Source: Massilia sp. R2A-15 (GTDB lineage Bacteria; Pseudomonadota; Gammaproteobacteria; Burkholderiales; Burkholderiaceae_D). Taken from it: a stretch of DNA of 64,000 bases. The notes under the pieces were generated by a model that searched no databases, was not told the origin of the DNA, and worked only from the letters and a program-made list of their open reading frames with translations. Position numbers and translations under genes: made by a program. Below are positions 48,320 to 58,603 of the stretch, piece by piece (position 1 is the stretch's first letter; every line of letters starts with the position of its first letter). Location of the stretch: contig NZ_CP131935.1 of NCBI RefSeq assembly GCF_030704305.1, positions 1,550,001 through 1,614,000 of the forward strand. Reading direction: 5' to 3'.

Positions 48320-49510
48320 ATGAAAACCACCCGCCACTTCAAATTGATCGTCACGCCTTTGGCCGCCGCGGCCGCGCTGGTCGCGATGACCCTGTCCGGC
48401 TGCGGACCCGCGAACAGCGCGGCACCGGCCGCGCCGGCAGGCGGTCCGCCCGTCACCGCTGCAGTCGTCCTCGAAAAGCAGGTCAACGAGACCCAGGAAT
48501 TTTCGGGCCGCCTCGAAGCGGTGGAGCGCGTCGACATCCGCGCCCGCGTCGGAGGCTTCATCACCGCCGTCAACTTCAAACCCGGCAGCCTGGTGAAGAA
48601 GGGCGACGTGCTGTTCACGATCGACGCGCGTCCGTTCCAGGCCGAAGCCAACCGCGCCGAGGCGGCCGCCGTCTCGGCGCGCGCCAAGGCCGACCTGGCG
48701 CGCCTGGAACTGGATCGCTCCCAGCGCCTGCTGGCCGACAAGGCGATCGCCCAGCGCGAAGTCGACGAGAAGCAATCGAGCCTGAAGGAACTCGACGCCA
48801 ACGTGCGCGCCGCCCAGGCTTCGCTCGAAGCGGCGCGACTGAACCTGGCCTACACCAATGTGACCGCGCCGATCTCGGGCCGCGTTTCGAAGGCCGAAAT
48901 CACCACGGGTAACCTGGTCGATGGCGCCGCAGTCCTGACTTCGGTGGTGTCGAACAAGGACATCTACGCGACCTTCGACGGCGACGAGGATACCTACCTG
49001 CGCGTGGCGCGCGTGTCGCAGAAGGGCGCGCCCGTGGTGGTGAAGGTCGGCCTGGCCAACGAGCAGGGCTTCCCGCACGAGGGCAAGCTCGAATTCGTCG
49101 ACAACCGCCTCGACGCCGCAACCGGCAGCGTGCGCATGCGCGCCACCTTCGCCAACGAGGACAACACGCTGGTCCCTGGCCTGTTCGCGCGCGTCCAGCT
49201 GTCCGGCGACCCGCACGCGAAGGCCACGGCCGCCGTCATCAGCGAGCGCGCCATCGGCACCGACCAGAACCGCAAGTTCGTCTATGTCGTCAAGGCAGAC
49301 AACACCGCAGAATACCGCGCCGTCACGCTCGGCCCCGTAGCCGACGGCCTCCGCGTGGTGCGCGAAGGCCTGAAGCCGGGCGAGAAAATCGTCGTCAATG
49401 GCCTGCAGCGCGTGCATCCGGGCGCACCGGTCACGGCGCAGCTGGTGGCGATGGACGGCGCCGGCGACATCAAACTGGCCGCGGCGACGGCCGACCGCAA
49501 GGATAAATAA
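48320..49510 (+). CDS. RND efflux periplasmic adaptor (MexE/AcrA-type lipoprotein)
   Basis: A 396-residue membrane fusion protein. The lipobox MTLSGCG indicates inner-membrane lipidation. It has a biotinyl-lipoyl-like domain (VDIRARVGGFITAVNFKPGSLVKKGDVLFTID), a coiled-coil hairpin rich in Ala/Glu/Lys, and beta-barrel domains (YTNVTAPISGRVSKAEITTG). It bridges the RND pump and outer-membrane channel encoded next. A run of A precedes the ATG rather than a strong ribosome site. Best fit is the MexE/BpeE group. Confidence 0.91.
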   Translation: MKTTRHFKLIVTPLAAAAALVAMTLSGCGPANSAAPAAPAGGPPVTAAVVLEKQVNETQEFSGRLEAVERVDIRARVGGFITAVNFKPGSLVKKGDVLFTIDARPFQAEANRAEAAAVSARAKADLARLELDRSQRLLADKAIAQREVDEKQSSLKELDANVRAAQASLEAARLNLAYTNVTAPISGRVSKAEITTGNLVDGAAVLTSVVSNKDIYATFDGDEDTYLRVARVSQKGAPVVVKVGLANEQGFPHEGKLEFVDNRLDAATGSVRMRATFANEDNTLVPGLFARVQLSGDPHAKATAAVISERAIGTDQNRKFVYVVKADNTAEYRAVTLGPVADGLRVVREGLKPGEKIVVNGLQRVHPGAPVTAQLVAMDGAGDIKLAAATADRKDK

Positions 49511-49511
49511 T

Positions 49512-52500
49512 ATGAACTTTTCCAAATTCTTCATCGACCGGCCGATTTTTGCGGCCGTCCTGTCGATCATCGTTTTCGTGGCCGGCCTGCTGTCGATCTT
49601 CAAGCTGCCGGTCTCCGAGTACCCGGACGTGGTGCCGCCATCAGTGGTGGTGCGCGCGCAGTACCCGGGCGCCAATCCCAAGGTGATCGCCGAGACCGTC
49701 GCCGCGCCGCTGGAAGAGCAGATCAACGGCACCGACGGCATGCTGTACATGTCGTCGCAATCGACCTCGGACGGCTCGCTCGCGCTGACCGTCACCTTCA
49801 AGGTCGGCACCGACGTCGAGCAGGCCGAGTCGCAGGTGCAGAACCGCATCCAGCGCGCCTTGCCGCGCCTGCCGGAAGAAGTGCGCCAGATCGGCGTCAC
49901 CGCAGTGAAAAGCTCGCCCAACCTGACCATGGTGGTGCACCTGGTCTCGCCGACCGGCCGCTACGACGACGTCTACCTGCGCAACTACGCGGTTCTGAAC
50001 GTGAAGGACCAGCTGGCGCGCATCAACGGCATGGGCGACGTGCAGCTGTTCGGCGCCGGCGACTACGCCATGCGCGTCTGGCTCGATCCGCAGAAGGTGG
50101 CGGCGCGGGGCATGACGGCGGCCGACGTCGTCGCGGCGATCCGTGAGCAGAACGTGCAGGTCGCCGCCGGCGTGGTCGGCGCATCGCCGTCGAAGGGCTC
50201 CGAGTTCCAGATGACCGTGAATACGCAAGGACGCCTGTCCTCGATCGAGGAATTCGGCGCCATCATCGTGCGCACCGGCGCCGACGGCGCGGTAACGCAA
50301 CTCAAGGACGTGGCTCGCCTCGAACTCGGTTCCAACTCTTACGCACTGCGCTCGCTGTTGAACAACAAGTCGGCCGCTGCGATTGCCATCTTCGAAGCGC
50401 CGGGTTCGAATGCGCTTCAACTGTCCGCCGACGTGCGCGCCAAGATGGCCGAACTGAAGAAGGACTTCCCGGAAGGCGTCGATTTCAGCGTGGTCTACGA
50501 CCCGACCCAGTTCGTGCGCGAATCGATCAAGGCCGTGATCCACACCCTGCTCGAAGCGGTCGCGCTGGTGGTGCTGGTGGTGATCGTGTTCCTGCAAACC
50601 TGGCGCGCGTCGATCATTCCGCTGGTCGCGGTGCCGGTATCGATCATCGGCACCTTCGCGGTGATGCTCGGCTTCGGCTTTTCGATCAACACACTGTCGC
50701 TGTTCGGGCTTGTGCTGGCGATCGGTATCGTGGTCGATGACGCCATCGTGGTGGTGGAAAACGTCGAGCGCAACATTGAAGGCGGTCTGTCGCCGCGCGA
50801 CGCAACGGTGCAGGCGATGAAAGAAGTGAGCGGCCCGATCATCGCCATCGCGCTGGTGCTGTGCGCCGTGTTCGTGCCGATCGCGTTCGTGTCAGGCCTG
50901 TCCGGCCAGTTCTATCGCCAGTTCGCGCTGACGATTGCGATTTCGACCGTCATCTCGGCCTTCTCGTCGCTGACCCTGTCACCGGCGCTGGCCGCGGCAC
51001 TGCTGAAACCCCACCACGCGCCGAAGGACAAGCTGACGCGCGGCATGGATAAGCTGTTCGGCGGCTTCTTCGGCTGGTTCAACCGCTTCTTCGGCCGCAC
51101 CTCGACGCGCTACGAGAGTGGCGTCAACGGCGTCCTGAAACGCAAGACCGCCGCGCTGGGCGTGTATGCGATGCTGGCGATTTGCGCGGTGTTCATGTTC
51201 AAGGTGGTCCCGAGCGGCTTCGTGCCGGCGCAGGACAAGCAGTACCTGGTCGGCTTCGCCCAGCTGCCTGACGCCGCCTCGCTCGACCGCACCGACGCCG
51301 TTATCCGCCGCATGTCCGACATCGCCTCGAAAGTGCCGGGCGTGGAATCGTCGGTGGCGTTCCCGGGCCTGTCGATCAACGGCTTCACCAACGCGCCGAA
51401 CGCCGGCATTGTGTTCACCACGTTGAAACCTTTCGACCAGCGCACCGGCAAGGACCAGACTGGCGCCGCCATCGCCGCGGAAATCAACAAGCGCCTCGGC
51501 ACGATCCAGGACGCCTTCATCATGGTGTTCCCGCCGCCGCCGGTCAATGGCCTGGGCACCACGGGCGGCTTCAAGATGATGGTCGAGGACCGCGCCAACG
51601 TCGGCTACGACGAGATGTACAAGGCGGTGCAGGCGATCCAGGGCAAGGCCTGGGCCGACAAGAACCTGGCCGGCGTGTTCTCCAGCTTCCAGATCAACGT
51701 GCCGCAGCTGTTCGCGGACGTGGACCGCACCAAGGCCAAGCAGCTCGGCGTGCCGCTGGCGACAATCTATCAAACCTTGCAGATCAATCTCGGCTCGCTG
51801 TACGTGAACGACTTCAACCAGTTCGGCCGGACCTACCAGGTGCGCGTGCAGGCCGACGCGCCGTTCCGCTCGAAGCCGGAAGATATCGCGCAGCTGAAGG
51901 TCCGCAATGACAAGGGCGAGATGATTCCGCTGTCGTCGCTGATGCGCGTGAAGGACAGCTATGGCCCGGACCGCGTGCAGCGTTACAACGCCTACGTGTC
52001 GGCCGACATTAATGGCGGCCCGGCGCCGGGCGTATCGTCCGGCCAGGCCCAGGCGGCAATCGAGAAGATTGCCCGCGAAGTGCTGCCGAAAGGCGTGAGC
52101 TTCGAATGGACCGAGCTGACCTACCAGGACATCTTGTCCGGTAACACGATGATCTACGTGTTCCCGCTGTGCGTGCTGCTGGTGTTCCTGGTGCTCGCCG
52201 CGCAGTACGAAAGCTGGACGCTGCCCCTGGCCGTGATCCTGATCGTGCCGATGTCGATCCTGTGCGCGCTGGTTGGCGTCAAGCTGACCGGCGGCGACAA
52301 CAACATCTTCACGCAGATCGCGCTGTTCGTGCTGGTCGGGCTGGCCTCCAAGAACGCGATCCTGATCGTGGAGTTTGCCCGCGAGCTGGAAGACCACGGC
52401 CGCAGCGTGGTGCAGGCGGCGCTCGAAGCCTGCCGTCAACGTCTGCGCCCGATCCTGATGACGTCGACCGCGTTCATCATGGGCGTGGTGCCGCTGGTCT

Positions 52501-52688
52501 TCTCGCACGGCGCCGGCGCCGAGATGCGCCACGCGATGGGTGTGGCGGTATTCGCCGGCATGCTGGGCGTGACCTTCTTCGGCCTGTTCCTGACGCCCGT
52601 GTTCTACGTCCTGCTGCGCACGTTCGCGAAGCGCTTTGAAAAGAAATCCAGCGTGGCGGTTGCCGCGCAAGTTGAAGGAGTCCACTGA
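49512..52688 (+). CDS. RND multidrug efflux pump (HAE1 family, MexF-like)
   Basis: A 1058-residue inner-membrane proton antiporter with 12 helices and two large periplasmic loops. It has the N-terminal FFIDRPIFAAVLSIIVFVAGL, the helix-4 proton-relay LAIGIVVDDAIVVVENVER with its Asp pair, and the MexF-like DTxx-region phrase NLGSLYVNDFNQFGRTYQV. It should export drugs or aromatic compounds. It follows the adaptor by one base and overlaps the channel gene at TGATG. Confidence 0.94.
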   Translation: MNFSKFFIDRPIFAAVLSIIVFVAGLLSIFKLPVSEYPDVVPPSVVVRAQYPGANPKVIAETVAAPLEEQINGTDGMLYMSSQSTSDGSLALTVTFKVGTDVEQAESQVQNRIQRALPRLPEEVRQIGVTAVKSSPNLTMVVHLVSPTGRYDDVYLRNYAVLNVKDQLARINGMGDVQLFGAGDYAMRVWLDPQKVAARGMTAADVVAAIREQNVQVAAGVVGASPSKGSEFQMTVNTQGRLSSIEEFGAIIVRTGADGAVTQLKDVARLELGSNSYALRSLLNNKSAAAIAIFEAPGSNALQLSADVRAKMAELKKDFPEGVDFSVVYDPTQFVRESIKAVIHTLLEAVALVVLVVIVFLQTWRASIIPLVAVPVSIIGTFAVMLGFGFSINTLSLFGLVLAIGIVVDDAIVVVENVERNIEGGLSPRDATVQAMKEVSGPIIAIALVLCAVFVPIAFVSGLSGQFYRQFALTIAISTVISAFSSLTLSPALAAALLKPHHAPKDKLTRGMDKLFGGFFGWFNRFFGRTSTRYESGVNGVLKRKTAALGVYAMLAICAVFMFKVVPSGFVPAQDKQYLVGFAQLPDAASLDRTDAVIRRMSDIASKVPGVESSVAFPGLSINGFTNAPNAGIVFTTLKPFDQRTGKDQTGAAIAAEINKRLGTIQDAFIMVFPPPPVNGLGTTGGFKMMVEDRANVGYDEMYKAVQAIQGKAWADKNLAGVFSSFQINVPQLFADVDRTKAKQLGVPLATIYQTLQINLGSLYVNDFNQFGRTYQVRVQADAPFRSKPEDIAQLKVRNDKGEMIPLSSLMRVKDSYGPDRVQRYNAYVSADINGGPAPGVSSGQAQAAIEKIAREVLPKGVSFEWTELTYQDILSGNTMIYVFPLCVLLVFLVLAAQYESWTLPLAVILIVPMSILCALVGVKLTGGDNNIFTQIALFVLVGLASKNAILIVEFARELEDHGRSVVQAALEACRQRLRPILMTSTAFIMGVVPLVFSHGAGAEMRHAMGVAVFAGMLGVTFFGLFLTPVFYVLLRTFAKRFEKKSSVAVAAQVEGVH

Positions 52689-54091
52689 TGATCAAGACCG
52701 CACCCTTGCTGGCGGCGCTGCTGCTGGCCGCGTGTTCGACCACGCCCGAGCTGAAGGCGCCGGCGCTGCCGATGCCGGCGGCGTTCAAGGAATCGCAGCA
52801 GCCGCTGGTGGCGGCTGACGGCACGCAATGGAAGGTGGCGCGGCCGGCGGAGTCGCAGCCGCGCGGCCAGTGGTGGCTGGCGTTTCACGATCCCGAGCTG
52901 ACCGGCTTGATCGGCCAGGCCACCGAAGCCAACGCGAATCTCGCCGTCGCGGCGGCGCGCGTGAAGCAGGCGAGGGCGCTGGCCGGCATCGCCGAAGCTG
53001 ACCGCGGCGTCCAGGTGGGCGCAGGCGTGGGCGCGCATCGCGGCGCCAGCCCCACGGTGGCGCAGGCCACCAGCTACCAGGCAAAGCTGACGGCCAGCTA
53101 TGAGGTGGACCTGTTCGGACGCATCGGCGCGGGCGTCAGCGCGGCGCAAGCCGATGCGGCAGGCTCCGAAGCGACCTACAAGTCGGTGCTGCTCGCGTTG
53201 CAGGCCGATGTGGCGCAGACCTATTTCCGCCTGCGCTCGACCGACGCCGAACTGGCGACGCTGGCGAAAAGCGTCGATCTTCGTGCGCAGAGCGTGAAGG
53301 GAAACCAGAGCCGCTTCGACAATGGCGACATCGGCGAATTCGACCTGGTGCGCGCGAAGGCCGACCTGGCCGCGGCGCGCGCCGAAGCGATCGGGCTGCA
53401 GCGACAGCGCGTGCAGCTGGAGCATGCGCTGGCGGTCTTGCTCGGCAAGCCGGCGGCCGCGTTTTCCGCGCAGGCCAATCCGCTGCTGGAGACGACGCTG
53501 CTGCCGGTGATTCCCGCCGGTTTGCCGTCGCAGTTGCTGGAACGGCGTCCCGACGTGGCGGCGGCGCAGCGCGCGATGGTGGCATCGAATGCGCGCATCG
53601 GCGAAGCGCGCGCGGCGATGTTCCCGGCGCTTGGGCTGTCCGCTGCCGGGGGAGGCGAATCGACCGCGCTGTCGAACGTGCTGAAGCTGAGCGGCCGGTC
53701 GTGGATGCTGGGCGCACTGCTGTCGATGCCGATCATCGACGGCGGCCGCAACAAGGCCAACGTCGCGCGCAGCGAAGCGGTGCTGGAGGAGTCGGTCGCG
53801 GCGTATCGCCAGAACGTGCTAGTGGCGTTCGCCGAAGTCGAGGATAACCTGGCCGGCTTGCGCATCCTCGCGGGCCAGTCGGAGCAGGTGGAGGCGGGCG
53901 TCGTGCTGGCGCGCCGTTCGGCCGACCTGGCGCAGAAGCTGTATCAGGCGGGTCGTTCGAGCTATCTGGACCTGCTCGATGCGCAGCGCAACCTGGCGCT
54001 GGTGGAGCGCAATGCGGCGCAGTTGCGCGGCAATCAGGCCGTGACGACTGTAGCCCTGATCCGTTCCCTCGGCGGCGGCTGGGAAATCTGA
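52688..54091 (+). CDS. Outer-membrane efflux channel (NodT/OprN-type lipoprotein)
   Basis: A 467-residue TolC-like channel. The lipobox LLLAACSTTP marks it as a lipoprotein. It has two outer-membrane efflux repeats (LTASYEVDLFGRIGAGVSAAQ and ARAAMFPALGLSAAGG) and the usual C-terminal LDLLDAQRNLALVERNAAQLRG. It completes a MexEF-OprN-like tripartite pump. A bidirectional terminator follows after a degenerate repeat. No TetR or MarR repressor is adjacent. Confidence 0.93.
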   Translation: MIKTAPLLAALLLAACSTTPELKAPALPMPAAFKESQQPLVAADGTQWKVARPAESQPRGQWWLAFHDPELTGLIGQATEANANLAVAAARVKQARALAGIAEADRGVQVGAGVGAHRGASPTVAQATSYQAKLTASYEVDLFGRIGAGVSAAQADAAGSEATYKSVLLALQADVAQTYFRLRSTDAELATLAKSVDLRAQSVKGNQSRFDNGDIGEFDLVRAKADLAAARAEAIGLQRQRVQLEHALAVLLGKPAAAFSAQANPLLETTLLPVIPAGLPSQLLERRPDVAAAQRAMVASNARIGEARAAMFPALGLSAAGGGESTALSNVLKLSGRSWMLGALLSMPIIDGGRNKANVARSEAVLEESVAAYRQNVLVAFAEVEDNLAGLRILAGQSEQVEAGVVLARRSADLAQKLYQAGRSSYLDLLDAQRNLALVERNAAQLRGNQAVTTVALIRSLGGGWEI

Positions 54092-54095
54092 CGGG

Positions 54096-54160
54096 CGTCG
54101 ATCCTGCCTCGCAGGAACGACAAGCACAAAAAAAAGACAGGGCGAGCCCTGTCTTTTTTA
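54096..54160. terminator. Second-family repeat and bidirectional terminator after the efflux operon
   Basis: A short repeat at 54096-54121 (GATCCTGCCTCGCAGGAAC) precedes a terminator with arms GACAGGG (54136-54142) and CCCTGTC (54147-54153). A run of A on the left and T on the right let it work from both strands. It separates the efflux operon from the convergent Lys/Ala-rich gene. Confidence 0.85.
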
Positions 54161-54177
54161 CTTCCAGCGCTGCCGGA

Positions 54178-54501
54178 TTACTTGGCGGCGTCGGCTTTCG
54201 CGTCGATCGCTGCTTCAGCCTTGTCGGCCTTGGCTTTGGCCTTTGCCTTGACGGCCTTCTTGTGCGCCTTGGCCTTGGCCTTCTTGGCTTTCGCATCGGC
54301 CACTGCCTTGTCGGCGTTGGCGTCGGCGGCGGCTTTCTCTACCTTCTCCTCGGCCTTGACTTCCGCCTTTGCCGCTTTGGCGTCAGCCTTCATTTCCGCC
54401 TTGGCGGCCGGCGTTGCCGGGGTCGCTGGCGTAGCAGGAGTCTGTGCAAAAGCGGCGGTAGCGAACAGGCCGGCAACCAGGGTAGCGATGAGTTTGTTCA
54501 T
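54178..54501 (-). CDS. Secreted Lys/Ala-rich low-complexity protein
   Basis: A 107-residue protein with a signal peptide (MNKLIATLVAGLFATAAFAQ), then TPATPATPATPAAK and a long run of Ala/Lys/Asp blocks (KAAKAEVKAEEKVEKAAADA). It resembles histone H1-like AAKK repeats, but the signal peptide places it in the periplasm or outside. A good AAAGGAAT site precedes the ATG. Long charged helices or polyanion binding are possible; the function is unknown. Confidence 0.78.
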   Translation of the reverse strand: MNKLIATLVAGLFATAAFAQTPATPATPATPAAKAEMKADAKAAKAEVKAEEKVEKAAADANADKAVADAKAKKAKAKAHKKAVKAKAKAKADKAEAAIDAKADAAK

Positions 54502-54698
54502 GGTGTAATTCCTTTAGCTTGGTTAATCTGGATTGGGACAATCCCGAACTCCTGAGCTCAAAAACGCGGCGTATGCATGCCCAGTTGACCGCCCTTACAA
54601 TCCCTTACAAAGACGGCATCACGGTTAGCTGGCGTACAGTCCTCGCGAGGGGCGCGCCCTACACTCGTCAGTACCGCCACAGTCCTGGATGCCGACCC

Positions 54699-57206
54699 AT
54701 GTCCGACGCACTCAAAGCTTACAAGGCCAAGCGCAATTTCTCGATCACGTCCGAGCCGGCCGAGGGCGGCGAACAGAATCCGGACGCGCTGACCTTCGTG
54801 ATCCAGAAGCACTGGGCCAGCCGCCTGCATTACGATTTCCGGCTGGAACTCGACGGCACGATGAAGAGCTGGGCGGTTCCCAAAGGCCCGAGCTACGACA
54901 CCCGCGACAAGCGCATGGCGGTGCACGTCGAGGATCACCCCATCTCGTATTCGAGTTTCGAAGGCACCATTCCGGAGAAACAATACGGCGCCGGCAAGGT
55001 GATTATCTGGGACAAGGGCACCTGGCGACCGCTGGGCGATCCGCACGAGGGCTATGCGGCCGGCAACCTCAAGTTCGAGATGCACGGCCACAAGATGCAC
55101 GGCAAGTGGGCGCTGATCCGAATGAAAGGGAAGGGCGAAAAGCAGGAGCCGTGGCTGCTGATCAAGGAGAAGGACGACTACGCCCGCCCGGCCAGCGAGT
55201 TTTCCGTCATCGACGAAATGCCCGACAGCGTGAAGGAACTCAAAACCCCGGCGGCGCCGGCAAAGTCAGTCAAGGCGGCCGCGGAGCCCGGCGGGCCGCC
55301 GGCGGGCGCGGTCAAGGCCGGCCTGCCGGACACGCTGGCGCCCGAGCTGGCCACGCTGGTGGACAAGCCGCCGCATTCGCCCGAGGACTGGGTGTTCGAG
55401 ATCAAGTTCGACGGCTACCGCATGCTCGCCCGCGTCGAAGGCAAGGACGTCAGGCTGTTCACGCGCAACGGCAACGACTGGACCCGCAAGCTCGGCCCGC
55501 TGCAAAAGGAGCTGTTGCGGATGGGACTGCCGGACGGCTGGTACGACGGCGAAATTGTCGTCCATGACGAGAACGGCAGGCCCAGCTTCGGCAAGCTGCA
55601 GCTGGCGTTCGACGGCAGCGACACCGCCCAGATCGTGTATTTCCTGTTCGACGTTCCCTATCTGCACGGTTACGACCTGCGCGAGGTGCCGCTGGACCAG
55701 CGCCGCGCCGCGCTGAAGAACGTGCTGGACCACACGGGGTCAGGGATCGTCCGTTTCAGCGACGAGTTCGGCAGCGATCCGGAAGGGCTGGTGGCGGCGG
55801 CCTGCAAGATGGGGCTGGAGGGCGTGATCGGCAAGCGGCGCGAATCGCGCTACGTGCAGCGAAGGTCGCCCGACTGGATCAAGCTCAAGTGCGGGCAGCG
55901 CCAGGAGTTCGTGATCGGCGGCTACACCGATCCGCAAGGCTCGCGCACCGGCATCGGCGCGCTGCTGCTGGGAACCTACGACAAGGATGGCGTGCTGCAA
56001 TACGCCGGCAACGTCGGCAGCGGATTCAATGAGGCGACGCTGCGCGACCTGAAGGAAAAGCTCGGCAAGCTCGATACCGATGTCAGTCCGTTTCCGCCGA
56101 AAGCGGTGGCCGGCCGCAAGCATCACTGGGTCGAACCCAAACTGATCGCCGAAGTGAGCTTTGCCGAATGGACCTCGTCGGGCTCGGTGCGCCATGCAGT
56201 GTTCCAGGGACTCCGCGACGACAAGCCGGCCAAGGTCATCACGCGCGAGTTGCCCAAACATGTGGAGGAAGTTGTGGACCAGCAAACCGAACCGGAGGCG
56301 CCGCAGGGCAAGTTACCGGCCAGCCTGAAAGTAAGCAATCCCGACCGCGTGATCGACAAGCAGAGCGGCGCGACCAAGCTCGACATGATCCGCTATTACG
56401 CGCTGATCGGCTCGCTCATGATGGAACACCTGAAAGGGCGGCCGGTATCGCTGGTTCGCGCGCCGGCCGGCGTGGGGGGCGAGCTGTTCTTCCAGAAGCA
56501 CGCGGACGTGGGCAAGCTGCCTGGTGTGAAGCAAATGGACCAGGCGCTCGATCCCGATCATCCCGCAATGCTGGAGATCGGCAACGCCAACGGGCTGCTG
56601 TCGGCGGCACAGTGGAATGTGGTCGAGATCCACACGCAGAACGCCACCGGCAAGGACTACGAAAAGCCGAACCGCATGGTGTTCGACCTCGACCCGGGCG
56701 AAGGCGTGGAGTGGAAGACGATGCAGGAGGCCGCGCAGCTGATGAAGGCCTTCCTCGACGAGCTTGGGCTGCCGGCGTTCCTGAAGACCAGCGGCGGCAA
56801 GGGCTTGCACGTGGTGGTGCCGGTGAAGCCGCAGTACGACTGGGACACGGTGAAGGATTTCTCGCAGGAGATCGTCAGCCACATGGCGATGACTTTGCCG
56901 GACCGTTTCGCGTTCAAGAGCGGGCCGCGCAACCGGGTGGGCAAGATCTTCATCGATTATCTGCGCAACGGCCGCGGCGCGACGACGGCGTGCGCGTGGT
57001 CGGCGCGGGTGCGGCCGGGCCTGGGCATTTCTGTGCCGCTGGCGTGGGAGGAACTGGAGTCGGTCAAGGCGGGCGACCAGTGGAACGTGCGCAACGCACA
57101 CACGCGGCTCGACAAGGGCAACGAGCCGTGGGCGGCGTATGCGAAAAGCGCGAAGAGCCTCGATGCGGCGATGAAGAAGCTCGATTTCGACCCGCGGCGC
57201 AACTAA
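54699..57206 (+). CDS. ligD: ATP-dependent DNA ligase D (phosphoesterase-ligase-polymerase)
   Basis: An 835-residue bacterial non-homologous end-joining enzyme. The N-terminal 3'-phosphoesterase has WASRLHYDFRLELDG (about residues 31-150). The central ATP-dependent ligase has nucleotidyl Lys236 (EIKFDGYRM). The C-terminal primase/polymerase has the metal Asps in FDLDPGEG (663 and 665) and TSGGKGLHVVVP. Order PE-Lig-Pol is the usual arrangement. No ku gene lies in this window, though LigD normally needs Ku. The start at 54699 avoids a 60-codon shadow. Confidence 0.94.
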   Translation: MSDALKAYKAKRNFSITSEPAEGGEQNPDALTFVIQKHWASRLHYDFRLELDGTMKSWAVPKGPSYDTRDKRMAVHVEDHPISYSSFEGTIPEKQYGAGKVIIWDKGTWRPLGDPHEGYAAGNLKFEMHGHKMHGKWALIRMKGKGEKQEPWLLIKEKDDYARPASEFSVIDEMPDSVKELKTPAAPAKSVKAAAEPGGPPAGAVKAGLPDTLAPELATLVDKPPHSPEDWVFEIKFDGYRMLARVEGKDVRLFTRNGNDWTRKLGPLQKELLRMGLPDGWYDGEIVVHDENGRPSFGKLQLAFDGSDTAQIVYFLFDVPYLHGYDLREVPLDQRRAALKNVLDHTGSGIVRFSDEFGSDPEGLVAAACKMGLEGVIGKRRESRYVQRRSPDWIKLKCGQRQEFVIGGYTDPQGSRTGIGALLLGTYDKDGVLQYAGNVGSGFNEATLRDLKEKLGKLDTDVSPFPPKAVAGRKHHWVEPKLIAEVSFAEWTSSGSVRHAVFQGLRDDKPAKVITRELPKHVEEVVDQQTEPEAPQGKLPASLKVSNPDRVIDKQSGATKLDMIRYYALIGSLMMEHLKGRPVSLVRAPAGVGGELFFQKHADVGKLPGVKQMDQALDPDHPAMLEIGNANGLLSAAQWNVVEIHTQNATGKDYEKPNRMVFDLDPGEGVEWKTMQEAAQLMKAFLDELGLPAFLKTSGGKGLHVVVPVKPQYDWDTVKDFSQEIVSHMAMTLPDRFAFKSGPRNRVGKIFIDYLRNGRGATTACAWSARVRPGLGISVPLAWEELESVKAGDQWNVRNAHTRLDKGNEPWAAYAKSAKSLDAAMKKLDFDPRRN

Positions 57207-57211
57207 GGTCC

Positions 57212-57290
57212 GGGGTCTGGTCCTGCGGACCTGACCCCATCTTCCATGCGGCCTCAAAAAAATGGGGACAGGTCCGCAGGACCAGTCCCC
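57212..57290. repeat. Inverted pair of the main palindromic repeat, between ligD and dctA
   Basis: A forward copy at 57212-57238 and a reverse copy at 57264-57290 (GGGGACAGGTCC ... GGACCAGTCCCC, with paired compensating changes in both arms). They lie between convergent genes, six bases after the ligD stop and eleven bases from the dctA stop. Confidence 0.9.
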
Positions 57291-57301
57291 AGGTTCGGCT
57301 A

Positions 57302-58603
57302 TTACGCCGCTTCCCGCGCCGGGAACATCTCCTTGTCTTCCTCCAGGTGCGACGGATGCTTCAGTTCCGCCGCCAGCTGGTCGTGGTCCAATTCGTGCTC
57401 CCACTTCGACACCACGATCGTCGCCACGCCGTTGCCGATGAAGTTGGTCAGCGCGCGGCATTCGCTCATGAAGCGGTCGATGCCCAGGATCAGCGCCATG
57501 CCCGCCACCGGAATCGTCGGCACCACCGCAAGGGTCGCCGCCAGCGTGATGAAGCCGGCGCCGGTGATGCCCGACGCGCCCTTCGAGGTCAGCATCGCCA
57601 CGCCCAGGATGGTCAACTCCTGCCAGATGGTCAGCTCGGTGTTGGTCGCCTGCGCCACGAAGAGCGCGGCCATCGTCATATAGATATTGGTGCCGTCCAG
57701 GTTGAACGAGTAGCCAGTCGGCACCACCAGTCCCACCACCGACTTCGAGCAGCCGAGTTTTTCCAGCTTGCGCATCAAGGCCGGCAGGGCGCTTTCCGAC
57801 GAGCTGGTGCCCAGCACGATCAGCAGCTCTTCCTTGATGTAGGAGATGAAGCGCAGGATCGAGAAACCGGTGTACCAGGCGATGGCGCCCAGCACGACCA
57901 CCACGAACAGGCCGCAGGTCAGGTAGAACGAGCCCATCAGCTTCATCAGCGGCAGCAGCGAGGCGATGCCGAATTTGCCGATCGTGAAGGCCATCGCGCC
58001 GAACGCGCCGATCGGGGCCACCTTCATCACGATGCCGACCACGCCGAAAATGGCGTGCGACAGGTCGTCGATCAGCTTGGTGACCGGCTTGCCGCGCTCG
58101 CCCAGCAGCGACAGCGATACGCCAAACAGGATCGCGATCAGCAGCACCTGCAGGATCTCACCCTTGGCAAACGCATCGACGAAGGTGTTCGGAATGATGT
58201 TCATCAGGAAGTCGACCGTGCTCTGGGTCTTCGCCTTCGCCGTGAACTCGGCGATCGACTTGGTGTCGAGTGTGGCCGGATCGGCATTGAAGCCGGCGCC
58301 CGGGCGGATCACATTGGCGACGATCAGGCCGATCGCCAGCGCGAACGTCGAGACCACCTCGAAGTACAGCAGCGCCTTGCCGCCCACGCGCCCGACTTTC
58401 TTCATGTCTTGCATACCAGCAATACCAGCCACGACGGTGCAGAAGATGACCGGGGCGATGATCATCTTGATCAGCTTGATGAAGCCGTCGCCCAGCGGCT
58501 TCATGTCCACCGCCAGCTTGGGATAGAACACGCCGAGCAGGACCCCGCACAGGATGGCGAACAGGACCTGCACGTACAGGATTTTGTAGAAAGGTTTTTT
58601 CAT
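57302..58603 (-). CDS. dctA: C4-dicarboxylate transporter DctA
   Basis: A 433-residue dicarboxylate:cation symporter with the DAACS-family motif [21 protein letters not shown]. The TM7 phrase [16 protein letters not shown] and the TM8 motif [16 protein letters not shown] bind substrate and cation. It should import succinate, fumarate and malate. The ATG at 58603 is preferred over one 12 codons earlier. A 16-base perfect palindrome lies about 64 bases upstream. No DctBD pair is in this window. Confidence 0.93.
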   Translation of the reverse strand: MKKPFYKILYVQVLFAILCGVLLGVFYPKLAVDMKPLGDGFIKLIKMIIAPVIFCTVVAGIAGMQDMKKVGRVGGKALLYFEVVSTFALAIGLIVANVIRPGAGFNADPATLDTKSIAEFTAKAKTQSTVDFLMNIIPNTFVDAFAKGEILQVLLIAILFGVSLSLLGERGKPVTKLIDDLSHAIFGVVGIVMKVAPIGAFGAMAFTIGKFGIASLLPLMKLMGSFYLTCGLFVVVVLGAIAWYTGFSILRFISYIKEELLIVLGTSSSESALPALMRKLEKLGCSKSVVGLVVPTGYSFNLDGTNIYMTMAALFVAQATNTELTIWQELTILGVAMLTSKGASGITGAGFITLAATLAVVPTIPVAGMALILGIDRFMSECRALTNFIGNGVATIVVSKWEHELDHDQLAAELKHPSHLEEDKEMFPAREAA

